21,016 nt of DNA from JAAYAY01 sp964429355 (GCA_964429355.1 CAYSCH010000136.1:1-21016); one strand, 5' to 3'; numbered from the stretch's first letter, positions 9,405-17,708 are shown. The notes: generated from the letters alone by a model not told the origin. Program-made: numbers and translations.

Positions 9405-9867
9405 GGTTACTTCCTTCATGCTGCGAGTTCCGGCCCGGTTGCTCGCCCGCCCTCCGCTCTGCAGGCCGATCTCCGGGGTGCCCGCGGAGCTTCTCGATCT
9501 GGTCGCGAACCGTTCTTGCCAGTTCGCCGAAATCGGCTACGGGCTTGAAGAACACCCGCTCCGACACCTGGACCAGGCCTGTCACATCTCCCGGCAGGTG
9601 ATATTCGGGCGAACCGGTGCAGATCACGCACGCCAGCATGGGATGACGCTCGCTCACCACCCGCACCCATGCGTTGCCATCCATACCGGGCAGGCGGATA
9701 TCCACCACTGCCCCGTCGATCGCTGCGTGCTCCAAAAGGGCAAGCGCTTCTTCGGCGGTTGCTGCGGCATGTACCCGCCAGCCCCGGTCCTCGAAGAAAT
9801 CGCGAACGCTCTCCCGCACGGCCTCGTCGTCGTCGAGGATCAATATGGTGAATACCGGTTCGCTCAT
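9397..9867 (-). CDS. Stand-alone receiver (response regulator without output domain)
   Basis: 156-residue CheY-like protein. The receiver covers about 6-125: acidic triad DDD (12-14), phospho-acceptor Asp56 in AVVDIRLPGMDG, Thr84 in CTGSP, and Lys108 in FFKPV. The last 30 residues are hydrophilic and rich in Arg, Gly, Gln and Glu, probably disordered, and contain no DNA-binding or enzymatic domain. The start ATG overlaps the stop of the upstream kinase in an ATGA arrangement (9864-9867), and the end overlaps the hybrid kinase start. It probably shuttles phosphate between the two membrane kinases and another protein, or acts by protein contact. Partners are inferred from gene order. Confidence 0.93.
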   Translation of the reverse strand: MSEPVFTILILDDDEAVRESVRDFFEDRGWRVHAAATAEEALALLEHAAIDGAVVDIRLPGMDGNAWVRVVSERHPMLACVICTGSPEYHLPGDVTGLVQVSERVFFKPVADFGELARTVRDQIEKLRGHPGDRPAERRAGEQPGRNSQHEGSNHE

Positions 9868-12347
9868 GTCCTACCATTGTCCCTTCCCATCGGAAGGCGA
9901 ATGATGAACCGGGTTCCCGCTCCAGGCGCGGACTCTACGGTCATCTGGCCGCCGTGATTCTCCGTGACGATGAAGTACGATACGCTCAGCCCCAGCCCTG
10001 TACCCCGGTCGGTCGGCTTGGTTGTGAAGAAAGGCTCGAACACCCGTTTTTGCGTCGCTTCGTCCATGCCGGGGCCGTTGTCTTCGACCTCGATCCGCAC
10101 CCAGCCGGCTTCCCGTTCGTGGGCCAGCCGCAGGGTGAATCGGGGCTTCTTGGAACCGCCGCTGCTCTTGAACTCTTCGTGCATGGCCTCGGCGCCGTTA
10201 CGCAGCACGTTCAGCAAAACCTGCTGGATACGGCTTGCCTCGCAGGGCACTTCCGGCACAGATTCTTCATATTGGCGGACGATCTCAATCTGCCGGAAAT
10301 CGTACTCCTTTTTCAGATCGTAGTCACTCCCGGCCAGGGCCAGCGTCTGGTCGAGGAGTTCGACCAGGTTGTGGGTGGAGAAGGCCCGATCACTTTTGCG
10401 GGCGAAGTTCAGCATGTTCGACACGATCTCCGCCGCCTGGATGCCCGATTGGCGGATGCGGTGGAGCATTCGCGGAATCTCCCGGGCCTGCATGAAGACA
10501 CGGATCGCTTCCATGCTGGTCCCCGCCGCGCGGGCCGCCTCGGTGTTTGCCGGCAGATCGTCGGTGAGCCGGCTGGATAGCACACTGGCGGTCTGCATCA
10601 TGCCCGCCAGAGGGTTGTTGATCTCGTGAGCCATGCCGGCGGCCAGTCCTCCCACAGACAGCATTTTCTCCGATTGGACCATCAGCTCTTCCATCCGCAC
10701 CCGTTCCGTCACGTCGTCGAGGCGGATCACCGCCCCCTGGATCCCGTCGGCGATCAGCGGATAAACGGTCACGTCGTGGAAGCGGACCTCCTGGTCCTCC
10801 AGATGCGTTCGTCGGTGGGCCGTGAGCGTCTGCCGGCTCTGGATGGCGGTCCTCATCCGCTCCATCTCGGACGCCATATTGGGCAGAACCTCGTCGACCG
10901 GGCGCTGGAGGGCCTCCCCGGCCAGCAGGCCGATGGCCTGCTCGGCGGCCCGATTCCAGTGGGTGACCTTACCATCTGCATCCACACCTATGAGCACGGA
11001 GGGCATCGAATCGAGGATGCTGCCGATGTAACTGTTGGCCTTCTTCAGATCCCGCTCCGACCTCTCGATCGAGGCCAGCATGTTCCGCAAGATTGTTCCC
11101 AGTTCCACCGTTTCGGCCGTGCCGGAGATCGGTATTTCGGCAGAGCGGATCCCTTCCCGTTCGATTCTCGCCGCCGCCAGGGCGAGACGCTTCAGGGGTT
11201 CCGTGAGACTCTTGGAGACGATTACGGCAAAGCCGACCGCCACCAGAAGGACCACGCAGGACACCAGGAAGACTCGCACGGCCAGTCTCCTGGCCGGCCG
11301 CTCCATTTCCTCCACGAAGAACGATGCTGCGATGTACCAGTCGAGCGGTTTAAAGTGGGTAATATAAGCTCGTTTGAGAAACCGGCGGTCGTTCCTGTGG
11401 CCGGGTTTGTCCCAGAGGTATTCAAACGGGACCCGCGGAGTTCTGGCAGCAACCATGAACTCATCGCGGATGTCTCTTCCCGTCGAGGGATTACGAGTGT
11501 CGTCTCCGGCGGTCATGTAAGGATGCACCAGCACCTGCTTGTCGCCGCTGAAGATGAACAGGTAGCCAGTCTCGGCAATTCTGGCCTTCGCGAGAGTCTG
11601 CTTGAGATCCGCCTGGACGGCATCCACCCGCTTCTGGGTTTCCTCCTCGATATCATCGACGTAGACGCCCGTGCCGAGAATCCAGCCCCAGGGTTCGAAC
11701 CGTTTCACGTAGGAGATCTTGGGGACATCCTCGTCCAGTCCCTCCGGGGCCGGCTTGGGCCACAGGTACTCGACGTAGCCTTCTCCGGTTTCGCGGCAGA
11801 TGTCGACGAAGGCGGCCAGCAGGTTCTTCTGTGCCCCCAGCACGGAGTTGAATCGCGGCCCTTCGAGCATGAACGTCCCTTCCAACTCGGGCATGATCGG
11901 ATGCATCACCATCCGCGGGGTCGGAACGCCCGTGTCGTTCACCCAGAGATATCCCACGCCGTCGTCGTACCGCAGCGAGCGCAAATCTGCCAGAGCACGC
12001 CGCTGCGCTTCCGCTTCCGAGAAGCGGCCTTCGCGATATGCCTTGTGCCGTTCTTCCACCCGCTTGAACGCCAGGTCCACGATGTTGCGCAGCTCGGTTT
12101 TCCGCCGTTCCCGCATGGCCTCCCTGTGAAACAGGATGCTGCGGTACTCGCTCTCGACGTTGAGCGCTACCGTGTTCATGAGGTTCAGGGCGTTTTCGTC
12201 GTGGGCCGTGAACATGGCCTTTCTTGTCTCGCGCAAACTCAGGTACTGGATGGCCATGGCGGTCAGCACCACAGTTACCACCACCAGGAGAAGCACTCTG
12301 GACCGGAATGTCCACACAGCCTTTCGAACGACCGGCCTGGGATTCAT
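9864..12347 (-). CDS. Membrane sensor histidine kinase, tandem Cache-HAMP-PAS (copy 2)
   Basis: 827-residue NtrB-like sensor. Transmembrane helix 1 spans about 17-37. The periplasmic sensor holds two Cache-type units, one with DGVGYLWVND (129-138) and MVMHPIMPEL (146-155), the other with AETGYLFIFSGDKQVLVHP (258-276). Helix 2 (about 358-378) is followed by HAMP with SKSLTEPLKRL (378-388), PAS (about 437-550), HisKA with GMAHEINNPL (His574), and HATPase with Asn717, EDNGPGMDE (756-764) and GTGLGL (782-787). Such Cache domains usually bind small organic acids or similar ligands; the ligand here is unknown. The dimerisation segment between the His and the FAR motif is longer than usual (75 residues). 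Its ATG overlaps the stop of the first kinase by 4 bases (ATGA), with AGAGGGA upstream. It is paralogous to the preceding gene along its whole length. Confidence 0.95.
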   Translation of the reverse strand: MNPRPVVRKAVWTFRSRVLLLVVVTVVLTAMAIQYLSLRETRKAMFTAHDENALNLMNTVALNVESEYRSILFHREAMRERRKTELRNIVDLAFKRVEERHKAYREGRFSEAEAQRRALADLRSLRYDDGVGYLWVNDTGVPTPRMVMHPIMPELEGTFMLEGPRFNSVLGAQKNLLAAFVDICRETGEGYVEYLWPKPAPEGLDEDVPKISYVKRFEPWGWILGTGVYVDDIEEETQKRVDAVQADLKQTLAKARIAETGYLFIFSGDKQVLVHPYMTAGDDTRNPSTGRDIRDEFMVAARTPRVPFEYLWDKPGHRNDRRFLKRAYITHFKPLDWYIAASFFVEEMERPARRLAVRVFLVSCVVLLVAVGFAVIVSKSLTEPLKRLALAAARIEREGIRSAEIPISGTAETVELGTILRNMLASIERSERDLKKANSYIGSILDSMPSVLIGVDADGKVTHWNRAAEQAIGLLAGEALQRPVDEVLPNMASEMERMRTAIQSRQTLTAHRRTHLEDQEVRFHDVTVYPLIADGIQGAVIRLDDVTERVRMEELMVQSEKMLSVGGLAAGMAHEINNPLAGMMQTASVLSSRLTDDLPANTEAARAAGTSMEAIRVFMQAREIPRMLHRIRQSGIQAAEIVSNMLNFARKSDRAFSTHNLVELLDQTLALAGSDYDLKKEYDFRQIEIVRQYEESVPEVPCEASRIQQVLLNVLRNGAEAMHEEFKSSGGSKKPRFTLRLAHEREAGWVRIEVEDNGPGMDEATQKRVFEPFFTTKPTDRGTGLGLSVSYFIVTENHGGQMTVESAPGAGTRFIIRLPMGRDNGRT

Positions 12348-14785
12348 GGCTGTTCCCTCTCCACAGGCAACTGAACGATGAACCTGGTGCCCTCGCCGGG
12401 AGCCGATTCGACGCTCATCGTGCCGCCGTGAGTCTCCGTGATGATGAAGTACGATACACTCAGCCCCAGGCCCCTGCCGCGGTCTGCCGGCTTGGTCGTG
12501 AAGAACGGTTCGAAGACTCGCTTGCGTGTGGCCTCGTCCATTCCCGGACCGTTGTCTTCGATCTCGATCCGCACTCGATTCTCCCTTCGTTCGTGGACGA
12601 GGCGGAGAACCAGTTGGGGCCTCTCTGTGCCCGCTTCCTGCATGGCCTCGGCGCCGTTGCGGAGCAGGTTGAGAAACACCTGCTGCAGCCTCCCCGGCTC
12701 GCAGAACACCGCGGGCACCCCCTCCTCATAGCGGCGTACGATCTGGATCTGCCGGAAATCGTAGTTCTTCTTCAGATCGAAATCGCTCCCGGCCAGTTCA
12801 ATCGTCTTGTCCAGGAGTTCGGCCAGGTTGTGGGGGGAGAAGACCGTGTCGTGCTTGCGCGCGAAGTCCAGCATGTTGGACACTATTTCCCCGGCACGGA
12901 CGCCGGACTGGCGAATCCGCTCCAGCATCCGCGGAACACCGCGAGCCGCCATGAAGGCGCGAATCGCCGTCATGCTTGTCCCCGCTTCTTCCGCTGCTCG
13001 AGCGTTGGCCGGAAGATCGTCGCTGAGCCGGCTGGCAAGCACGCCGGCCGTCTGGAGCATACCCCCTAGGGGATTGTTGATCTCGTGTGCCATGCCTGCC
13101 GCCAATCCCCCCAGCGACAGCATCTTTTCCGATTGCACCATCCGTTCTTCCATCCGCACCCGCTCCGTGACATCGTCCAAGCGGATTACGGCTTGCTGGA
13201 AGCCCTCGGCCACGAGTGGATACACCGTGACCTCCTGATAGCGGATTTGCCCGTCCTGGCGGCGCGCCTGTCTGTGAGGCGCGAGCGTTTGCCGACTGTT
13301 GATGGCCGCGATCACCCGTTCCATTTCGGGGACGATGCTCGGCAAGATTTCGGCCAGCGTTTGGCCCAAGGCGGCTTGCTTTCCCAAGCCCGTGACCTGC
13401 TCGGCCGCAGTGTTCCACTGGGTCACCTTGCCCGTCGCATCCACGCCCACCAGAACCGACGGCATCGAATCGATGATGCTGCCGATGTAACTGTTGGCCG
13501 TTTTCAGATCCGTCTCCGATCTCTTGACCGAAGAGAGCATTCCTCGCAGGATGATGCCCAGTTCCCTGGTCTCGGCGGGGCCCGACACGGGTATTTCCGT
13601 GGAACACATTCCCTGCTGTTCGATCCGGCCGGCCCCCGCCGCCAGCCGGCGGAGCGGCTCAGTCAGCCCTTTGGAGACTAACACTGCCAACGCAACCGCC
13701 ACCAGGAGGACCGCGCTGGAGAGCAGGAGGATCCTGGTCTCCAGCCGTATGGCCGGCAACTCCATTTCGTCGGTGTAGAACGCGGCTCCGATGTACCAGT
13801 CCAGCGGCTCGAAATGGGCAAGGTAAACCCGCTTCCTGAACCGATACCGGCTCTCATGTCCCGGCTTGTTCCAGGTGTACTCGAAGGGCATTCTTCCCGT
13901 CTTCACGCTCCGGATGAACTCGCCGAGCATCTCGATCCCCGTTTCCGGGTTGCGTGTACTGGCGTTTCTGGCCATGAAGGGATGGACCAACAGTTCCTTC
14001 CGGCCGTTGAAGATGAACAGGTTGCCCGTCTCGGCGATCCTCACTCTCGCAAATGTCTGGTTGAGGTCGTCCCGAACCGCATCGACACGCCGCTGTGTCT
14101 CCGCCTCCAGATCGTCCACATACACGCCCGACCCCACCACCCAACCCCATGGTTCAAACAGTGTCACGCAGGAAATCTTGGGGGCATACTCGGTCAGTCC
14201 GCTGGCCGTCGGCTTTGGTGCCAGGTAGTCGACGAAGCCTACCCGCTGCTCGGAAGCGATGCCGGCAAAAGCGGCCAGCACGTTCTGGTCGATACCCATG
14301 GCGGTGTTGAAACGCGGTTCGTCCATGGTGGATCCGACCAGTTCCGGCATGGTCGGATGCATGATCATCCGCGGCTTGGGCTTCCGCGTGTCGTTAATCC
14401 AGAAATAGCCCACGCCGCCGTCGTATCGCATCTGGCTGACGTCGTCGAGGGCTCGCTGGCGGGCCACCGCTTCTGGGAGCCCGCTCTTGTCCTGCTCCCG
14501 GTGCCACTTCTCAATCCGCTCCACCGCCAGAGTCACCATGTTCCGCAGTTCCGCCTTGCGTCTGTCGAGCATGGCGGACTTGTGGAACAGGATGCTCCGA
14601 TACTCGCTCTCGACGTGGAGGGTGACCGTGCTGACGAGATTCATGGCGTTGGCGTCGTAGGCGGCAAACATCGCCTGCTTCGTCTCTCGCCTGGCGGAGC
14701 ACTGGATTGTGATCGCCGTGAACACGACGGTTACCACGACCGTCAGAAGCACTTTGGACCGGAAGGTCCAGGCCTTCTTCCGCAT
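12344..14785 (-). CDS. Membrane sensor histidine kinase, tandem Cache-HAMP-PAS (copy 1)
   Basis: 813-residue first gene of the signalling cassette. Its architecture is the same as the next gene: transmembrane helix 1 (about 11-29), Cache unit with GGVGYFWIND (123-132) and MIMHPTMPEL (140-149), second Cache unit with AETGNLFIFNGRKELLVHP (251-269), transmembrane helix 2 (about 351-370), HAMP (SKGLTEPLRRL), PAS (about 430-541), HisKA with GMAHEINNPL (His567), and HATPase with Asn710, EDNGPGMDE (743-751) and RGLGL (770-774). The kinase half is nearly identical in motif order to copy 2, while the sensor half differs more, for example in the loop after MPEL and around residues 175-200. GGAG about 9 bases before the ATG supports the start. 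A 279-base upstream region with GTATC-type palindromes probably holds the operon promoter. Confidence 0.95.
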   Translation of the reverse strand: MRKKAWTFRSKVLLTVVVTVVFTAITIQCSARRETKQAMFAAYDANAMNLVSTVTLHVESEYRSILFHKSAMLDRRKAELRNMVTLAVERIEKWHREQDKSGLPEAVARQRALDDVSQMRYDGGVGYFWINDTRKPKPRMIMHPTMPELVGSTMDEPRFNTAMGIDQNVLAAFAGIASEQRVGFVDYLAPKPTASGLTEYAPKISCVTLFEPWGWVVGSGVYVDDLEAETQRRVDAVRDDLNQTFARVRIAETGNLFIFNGRKELLVHPFMARNASTRNPETGIEMLGEFIRSVKTGRMPFEYTWNKPGHESRYRFRKRVYLAHFEPLDWYIGAAFYTDEMELPAIRLETRILLLSSAVLLVAVALAVLVSKGLTEPLRRLAAGAGRIEQQGMCSTEIPVSGPAETRELGIILRGMLSSVKRSETDLKTANSYIGSIIDSMPSVLVGVDATGKVTQWNTAAEQVTGLGKQAALGQTLAEILPSIVPEMERVIAAINSRQTLAPHRQARRQDGQIRYQEVTVYPLVAEGFQQAVIRLDDVTERVRMEERMVQSEKMLSLGGLAAGMAHEINNPLGGMLQTAGVLASRLSDDLPANARAAEEAGTSMTAIRAFMAARGVPRMLERIRQSGVRAGEIVSNMLDFARKHDTVFSPHNLAELLDKTIELAGSDFDLKKNYDFRQIQIVRRYEEGVPAVFCEPGRLQQVFLNLLRNGAEAMQEAGTERPQLVLRLVHERRENRVRIEIEDNGPGMDEATRKRVFEPFFTTKPADRGRGLGLSVSYFIITETHGGTMSVESAPGEGTRFIVQLPVEREQP

Positions 14786-14806
14786 GACCGACTCCGCCCG
14801 GGGGCG

Positions 14807-14881
14807 TCAGAGTGTATCGTCCGCGATATCCCAAACTTCGTTGAAAGTATCCGATACGATCCAGGGCATGTCGAATTTCAC
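14807..14881 (-). CDS. Possible 24-residue small ORF upstream of the kinase operon
   Basis: A GTG at 14881 preceded by AGAGGGG opens a frame of 24 codons that stops 21 bases before the first kinase start. The product would be acidic and aromatic (Phe, two Trp, five Asp), unlike the Arg/Pro/Ala-rich spurious frames common in this GC-rich DNA. It could be a leader peptide coupled to the kinase, or chance. No homologue is recognised. Confidence 0.2.
   Translation of the reverse strand: MKFDMPWIVSDTFNEVWDIADDTL
14814..14857. promoter_or_regulatory. GTATC-type palindromes upstream of the kinase operon
   Basis: GTATCCGATAC at 14847-14857 is an 11-base palindrome with a single central base. TATCG/CGATA (14815-14819 with 14824-14828) is a second short inverted repeat. 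They lie about 30-75 bases upstream of the first kinase ATG, where a promoter and operator are expected. The half TCCGATAC matches the 9-mers upstream of the efflux gene. Confidence 0.35.
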
Positions 14882-15064
14882 GGAGGCCCCTCTTGCTGCT
14901 GCAGTGCCAGCCTCGGCATGCGTGCAGACTGTATCGACTGTCCTATCGCCGCTTCTGCTGCCGGCCCATTCTTTGAGATGGCAAAAACGCCAGTTCCGGT
15001 ACCGGCGGATCCGACTTCCAGAACCCGGCCTCATTCTGCCCGCGGGGTGCAATGCGAGGAAGCC

Positions 15065-17050
15065 TTACCGGGGCTGCCACTGCCCCACACTCTCGACCAC
15101 TCGAATCCGATCCCCGGCCCCCAGTTTCTCATACACCTGCCGCGTCCACTCGTAACCCTCAGGCATCTTCCCCACGAACGTGATCGGCCGGGGATACACC
15201 AGCGCCAAGTTGTGAGGCAGGTCCCCGAATCGTAACACACCCAGAATCTCGGGCGTCGTCGGGTCTTCATGGCTTACCGGCGGATCGGAAAGAACGATCT
15301 CGCTTATCTCCGGGTCGAGTACAGCCGCATAGATCGCCAGCGAGGCCGTGTAGCCCTGGCCGTACACCGCCACCGGGCCCGTTGCCGACTCGGTCCTCAG
15401 CAACATGACCGCCGCCAGCAAGTCGCTCACTTGGCGCTCGGGAAGCGTTTGGCCCAACAGCGGATACGTCCGCCGCGCCGTCCACAGATACCCGGGACCG
15501 ACAGAGGTCGCGCCCGTATTGCGCACTTCGACCGCCGCCGTCACGATCTGGTCCCCTGTTCCCGGCCGCGACGGCCCGCCCCCGCCAAACGTGCTCTGGG
15601 CTTCCGGCTGCACTGCAAACGCCAGCAACGTGGCCGGCTGTGGTGCACCGTTCGGTCTCCTCGTCTTGATGCTTACCGTCATTCCATCGAAACTATCGAG
15701 AACATACGTCCCCATCGAGGCTGTCTTGTCGTTCCCGTCCATCCGGAAATCCCGCCCGCGAGGCACTCGCTCCGGCAGCGTCGTTCGGAACGCCACTTCC
15801 CGCAACCGCTCGATCACCTTCCCCTGGTACTCCCGCCAGCCGGCTTCATCTGTGATCGCCGGCAGATCCGCTCGCTTCACCAGGAGTTCGTCCACCCGCC
15901 GCATCTCGTCCTGCTCCGGCAGTTTGCCACCGAATACCAGCAGGTTTTCTTCCGGCTCAACGAAGTCGGTCACGTCGTCCGTCACCGGCGTCGGATCGCC
16001 TTTCAGGTGCGTGTTGAACCAGGTGAAAATCGCCTGCCGAAGCTTCGGTGTGTAGCCGTGTGGTGTGAGGTCTTCCACCAGGTCGAAACTGCCGTCAGCC
16101 CCCAAGGCCGCATACTGCCGCCGGATGCGGTGGGCAACGTCCCGGTAACCGTACGGGCGCCACAAAACATCTTCCGAACCGGACGCCATTAGCAGCGCCC
16201 GCGGGGCAATCAACGATCCGATATCCGGCCAGCACCAGCGGTAGTAGTTGATCCAGAAAGCGCAGTCGCAGTGCCCATCGGTTGCCCGGTCCGTGACGAC
16301 ATGTTCGATGCTCCCCGACTGGCAAACCGGCACGACGACTTTGACCCGTTCATCCGCGGCCCCCAGGCACCAGGAGATCACGCCCCCTCCGCTCAATCCG
16401 GTGACTCCCATTCGCTCGGCGTCCACGTCCGGCCGGGTTTCCAGGTAGTCCAGGGCCCGCATCGCGTTCCAGACCTCCGTTCCTGCCGGCGTGTAGCCAC
16501 GGCTCGGCCAGTCCCATCGCCCTTCCCGGTACGTGCCGTGGTGGATTCCCTGCGACTCGCCCAGTTGAATCGGGTCGAGCACGAGCGCCACATATCCATG
16601 TTGCCCGAACCAACGGGGGTTCGCCTGGTACGGGTCGTTAACCTTCCCTTTGCTGTGGCCGCACAGATACAGAACCGCCGGAAGTCGCCCTGTTGCCTTG
16701 GCCGGACGATACAGGTTGCCAATCACGTAGGCTCCAGGCAGACTCTGGAAATGGACTTTCTCGACCACGTAGTCTCCCCGCTCCAATACTCCTGTCACTG
16801 TGGCAGCCAGCGGCGTTCGCGGTGGCAGGGGCGAAAGTCCTAGCATCTCCCGCCACATCTCGCGGCGGCGAGCCAGGCTTGCCTCCCATTCTCCCTGTGA
16901 GAGCGGCACGGCCAGCGAAGCGCTCGACACCTGGCGGGCTTCTTCTCGAGCTGCCCCATAGATCGTGGTCCACTGCCCGTAGGCGATGCTTGTCATGGTT
17001 CCCAGGCCGAATAGCAGGCCGACAACGAATCCTCGCCAGATACGTCCCAT
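15065..17050 (-). CDS. Exported two-domain alpha/beta hydrolase (acetylxylan esterase-like)
   Basis: 661 residues with an N-terminal signal (MGRIWRGF, a hydrophobic core to about residue 24, then YGQW). I chose the ATG at 17050 because GGGGAGG lies 6 bases upstream and a promoter -10 at 17101-17106 excludes longer starts. The first hydrolase domain (about 95-350) resembles acetylxylan esterases and dienelactone hydrolases: LPAVLYLCGHSKG (123-135), nucleophile Ser220 in GLSGGG, probable acid at Glu293/Asp294 and His331 in TPHGYTP. A linker with DFVEPEENLLVFGG follows. The second half (about 400-661) looks like another hydrolase fold, but its elbow reads YGQGYTA (563-569) with Gln instead of Ser, so it is probably non-catalytic. 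Likely removes ester groups from polysaccharides outside the cytoplasm; the substrate is inferred only. Confidence 0.85.
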   Translation of the reverse strand: MGRIWRGFVVGLLFGLGTMTSIAYGQWTTIYGAAREEARQVSSASLAVPLSQGEWEASLARRREMWREMLGLSPLPPRTPLAATVTGVLERGDYVVEKVHFQSLPGAYVIGNLYRPAKATGRLPAVLYLCGHSKGKVNDPYQANPRWFGQHGYVALVLDPIQLGESQGIHHGTYREGRWDWPSRGYTPAGTEVWNAMRALDYLETRPDVDAERMGVTGLSGGGVISWCLGAADERVKVVVPVCQSGSIEHVVTDRATDGHCDCAFWINYYRWCWPDIGSLIAPRALLMASGSEDVLWRPYGYRDVAHRIRRQYAALGADGSFDLVEDLTPHGYTPKLRQAIFTWFNTHLKGDPTPVTDDVTDFVEPEENLLVFGGKLPEQDEMRRVDELLVKRADLPAITDEAGWREYQGKVIERLREVAFRTTLPERVPRGRDFRMDGNDKTASMGTYVLDSFDGMTVSIKTRRPNGAPQPATLLAFAVQPEAQSTFGGGGPSRPGTGDQIVTAAVEVRNTGATSVGPGYLWTARRTYPLLGQTLPERQVSDLLAAVMLLRTESATGPVAVYGQGYTASLAIYAAVLDPEISEIVLSDPPVSHEDPTTPEILGVLRFGDLPHNLALVYPRPITFVGKMPEGYEWTRQVYEKLGAGDRIRVVESVGQWQPR

Positions 17051-17100
17051 GATCGCCTCCCCTGGTTCAAGTGGTGTCCTCCAACGCCGTACGGTGCCCG

Positions 17101-17129
17101 AGTATACCACGCCAAGAACCTGCCGTCAC
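17101..17129 (-). promoter_or_regulatory. Extended -10 promoter for the hydrolase gene
   Basis: On the minus strand TATACT (17106-17101) has 5 of 6 matches to the -10 and is preceded by TG plus one base, an extended -10. GTGACG (17129-17124) lies 17 bases upstream, with 4 of 6 matches to the -35. Transcription would begin near 17094, leaving a leader of about 44 bases. Confidence 0.6.
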
Positions 17130-17150
17130 GAACCACTGGGCGGAGGATCG

Positions 17151-17708
17151 CTATCTCCCGCAGTCCATCGACTCAAACCTCACCAACTTGCCGCCGTGGA
17201 TCCTGGCGAAGTACGCCTCGACGGCGAGCTTCTCGGACAGCGACCGCACCCTCCGAACGGCCTTCTTCATATCCTCCTGTTGTTTTGATTCCAGTTCGAA
17301 CGGCAGCACGAACAGACGCTCGCTGTAAAACGCGCAGTTTTCGTGTGCGATCAGGATCACACGTTCCAACCCGTGCACCTTTACCAGGAACCGCAGTTGC
17401 TCCATCACTGCCTCTTCTTCCCGATAAGCGGCACAATGCCCGGCCAGACATGCCGCTCCGCCCGGCACGGCGACACGGTCATAACGCGGCAGAAGTAACC
17501 CGTTGTGCAGAAGATCGTCGCATTGCTCCCCAAAGCGTCCGTCGCTACAGTAGACGGCCGCCGCCCCGATACGACGAACATCGAACGGCAGGGAACTCTC
17601 AAAGAATCGGATGTCGATGCTTGGCTCTTCTCGCGGCCAGAGTCGCCGGATGGAATCTATCCCCTGAGAAAATCCGCCAGCATCAGGCCCAGACATGCCA
17701 TCTGCCAC
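17151..17708 (-). CDS. Beta-carbonic-anhydrase-like protein
   Basis: 185-residue cytoplasmic protein if started at the GTG at 17708, which has AGGAGG 6 bases upstream; a TTG at 17765 and an ATG at 17696 in the same frame lack a well-placed ribosome site. It carries the beta-carbonic anhydrase zinc-site signature: Cys-x-Asp-x-Arg in VYCSDGRF (Cys54, Asp56, Arg58) and His-x-x-Cys in LIAHENCAFY (His122, Cys125), with a beta-alpha-beta context (YDRVAVPGGAA and LERVILIAHENC). The spacing between the two motifs is 68 residues, longer than I expect for ordinary beta-CAs, and HENCAF replaces the more usual HxxCGA. It may hydrate CO2 or be a zinc protein of the same fold with another role. A Lys/Arg/Glu-rich helix follows at about 140-165. 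Confidence 0.65.
   Translation of the reverse strand: MADGMSGPDAGGFSQGIDSIRRLWPREEPSIDIRFFESSLPFDVRRIGAAAVYCSDGRFGEQCDDLLHNGLLLPRYDRVAVPGGAACLAGHCAAYREEEAVMEQLRFLVKVHGLERVILIAHENCAFYSERLFVLPFELESKQQEDMKKAVRRVRSLSEKLAVEAYFARIHGGKLVRFESMDCGR

Larger units (their letters stand above)
9864..14785 (-). repeat. Tandem duplication of a complete histidine kinase gene
   Basis: The two adjacent kinase genes align end to end at the protein level, from the WTFRS start of the first membrane helix to the SAPGxGTRFI strand near the end. The copies are offset by about 2.44 kb. They are diverged paralogues rather than a recent exact repeat: substitutions are spread throughout and concentrate in the sensor half. 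Confidence 0.85.

Noticed and set aside
10626..12374. Long plus-strand frame (582 codons) opposite the second histidine kinase, and a similar one (473 codons) opposite the first
   Set aside because: They are rich in His, Arg, Gln and Asp, with no domain or ribosome site. Both arise because GC-rich coding DNA has few stops on the other strand, and they resemble each other only because the kinases are paralogous.
14893..14910. Sigma54-like GG-N10-GC element (TGGCAC-N5-CAGCA) on the minus strand upstream of the kinase operon
   Set aside because: The -24 part matches but the -12 part deviates from TTGCA, and no sigma54 activator is nearby; such partial matches are common in GC-rich DNA.
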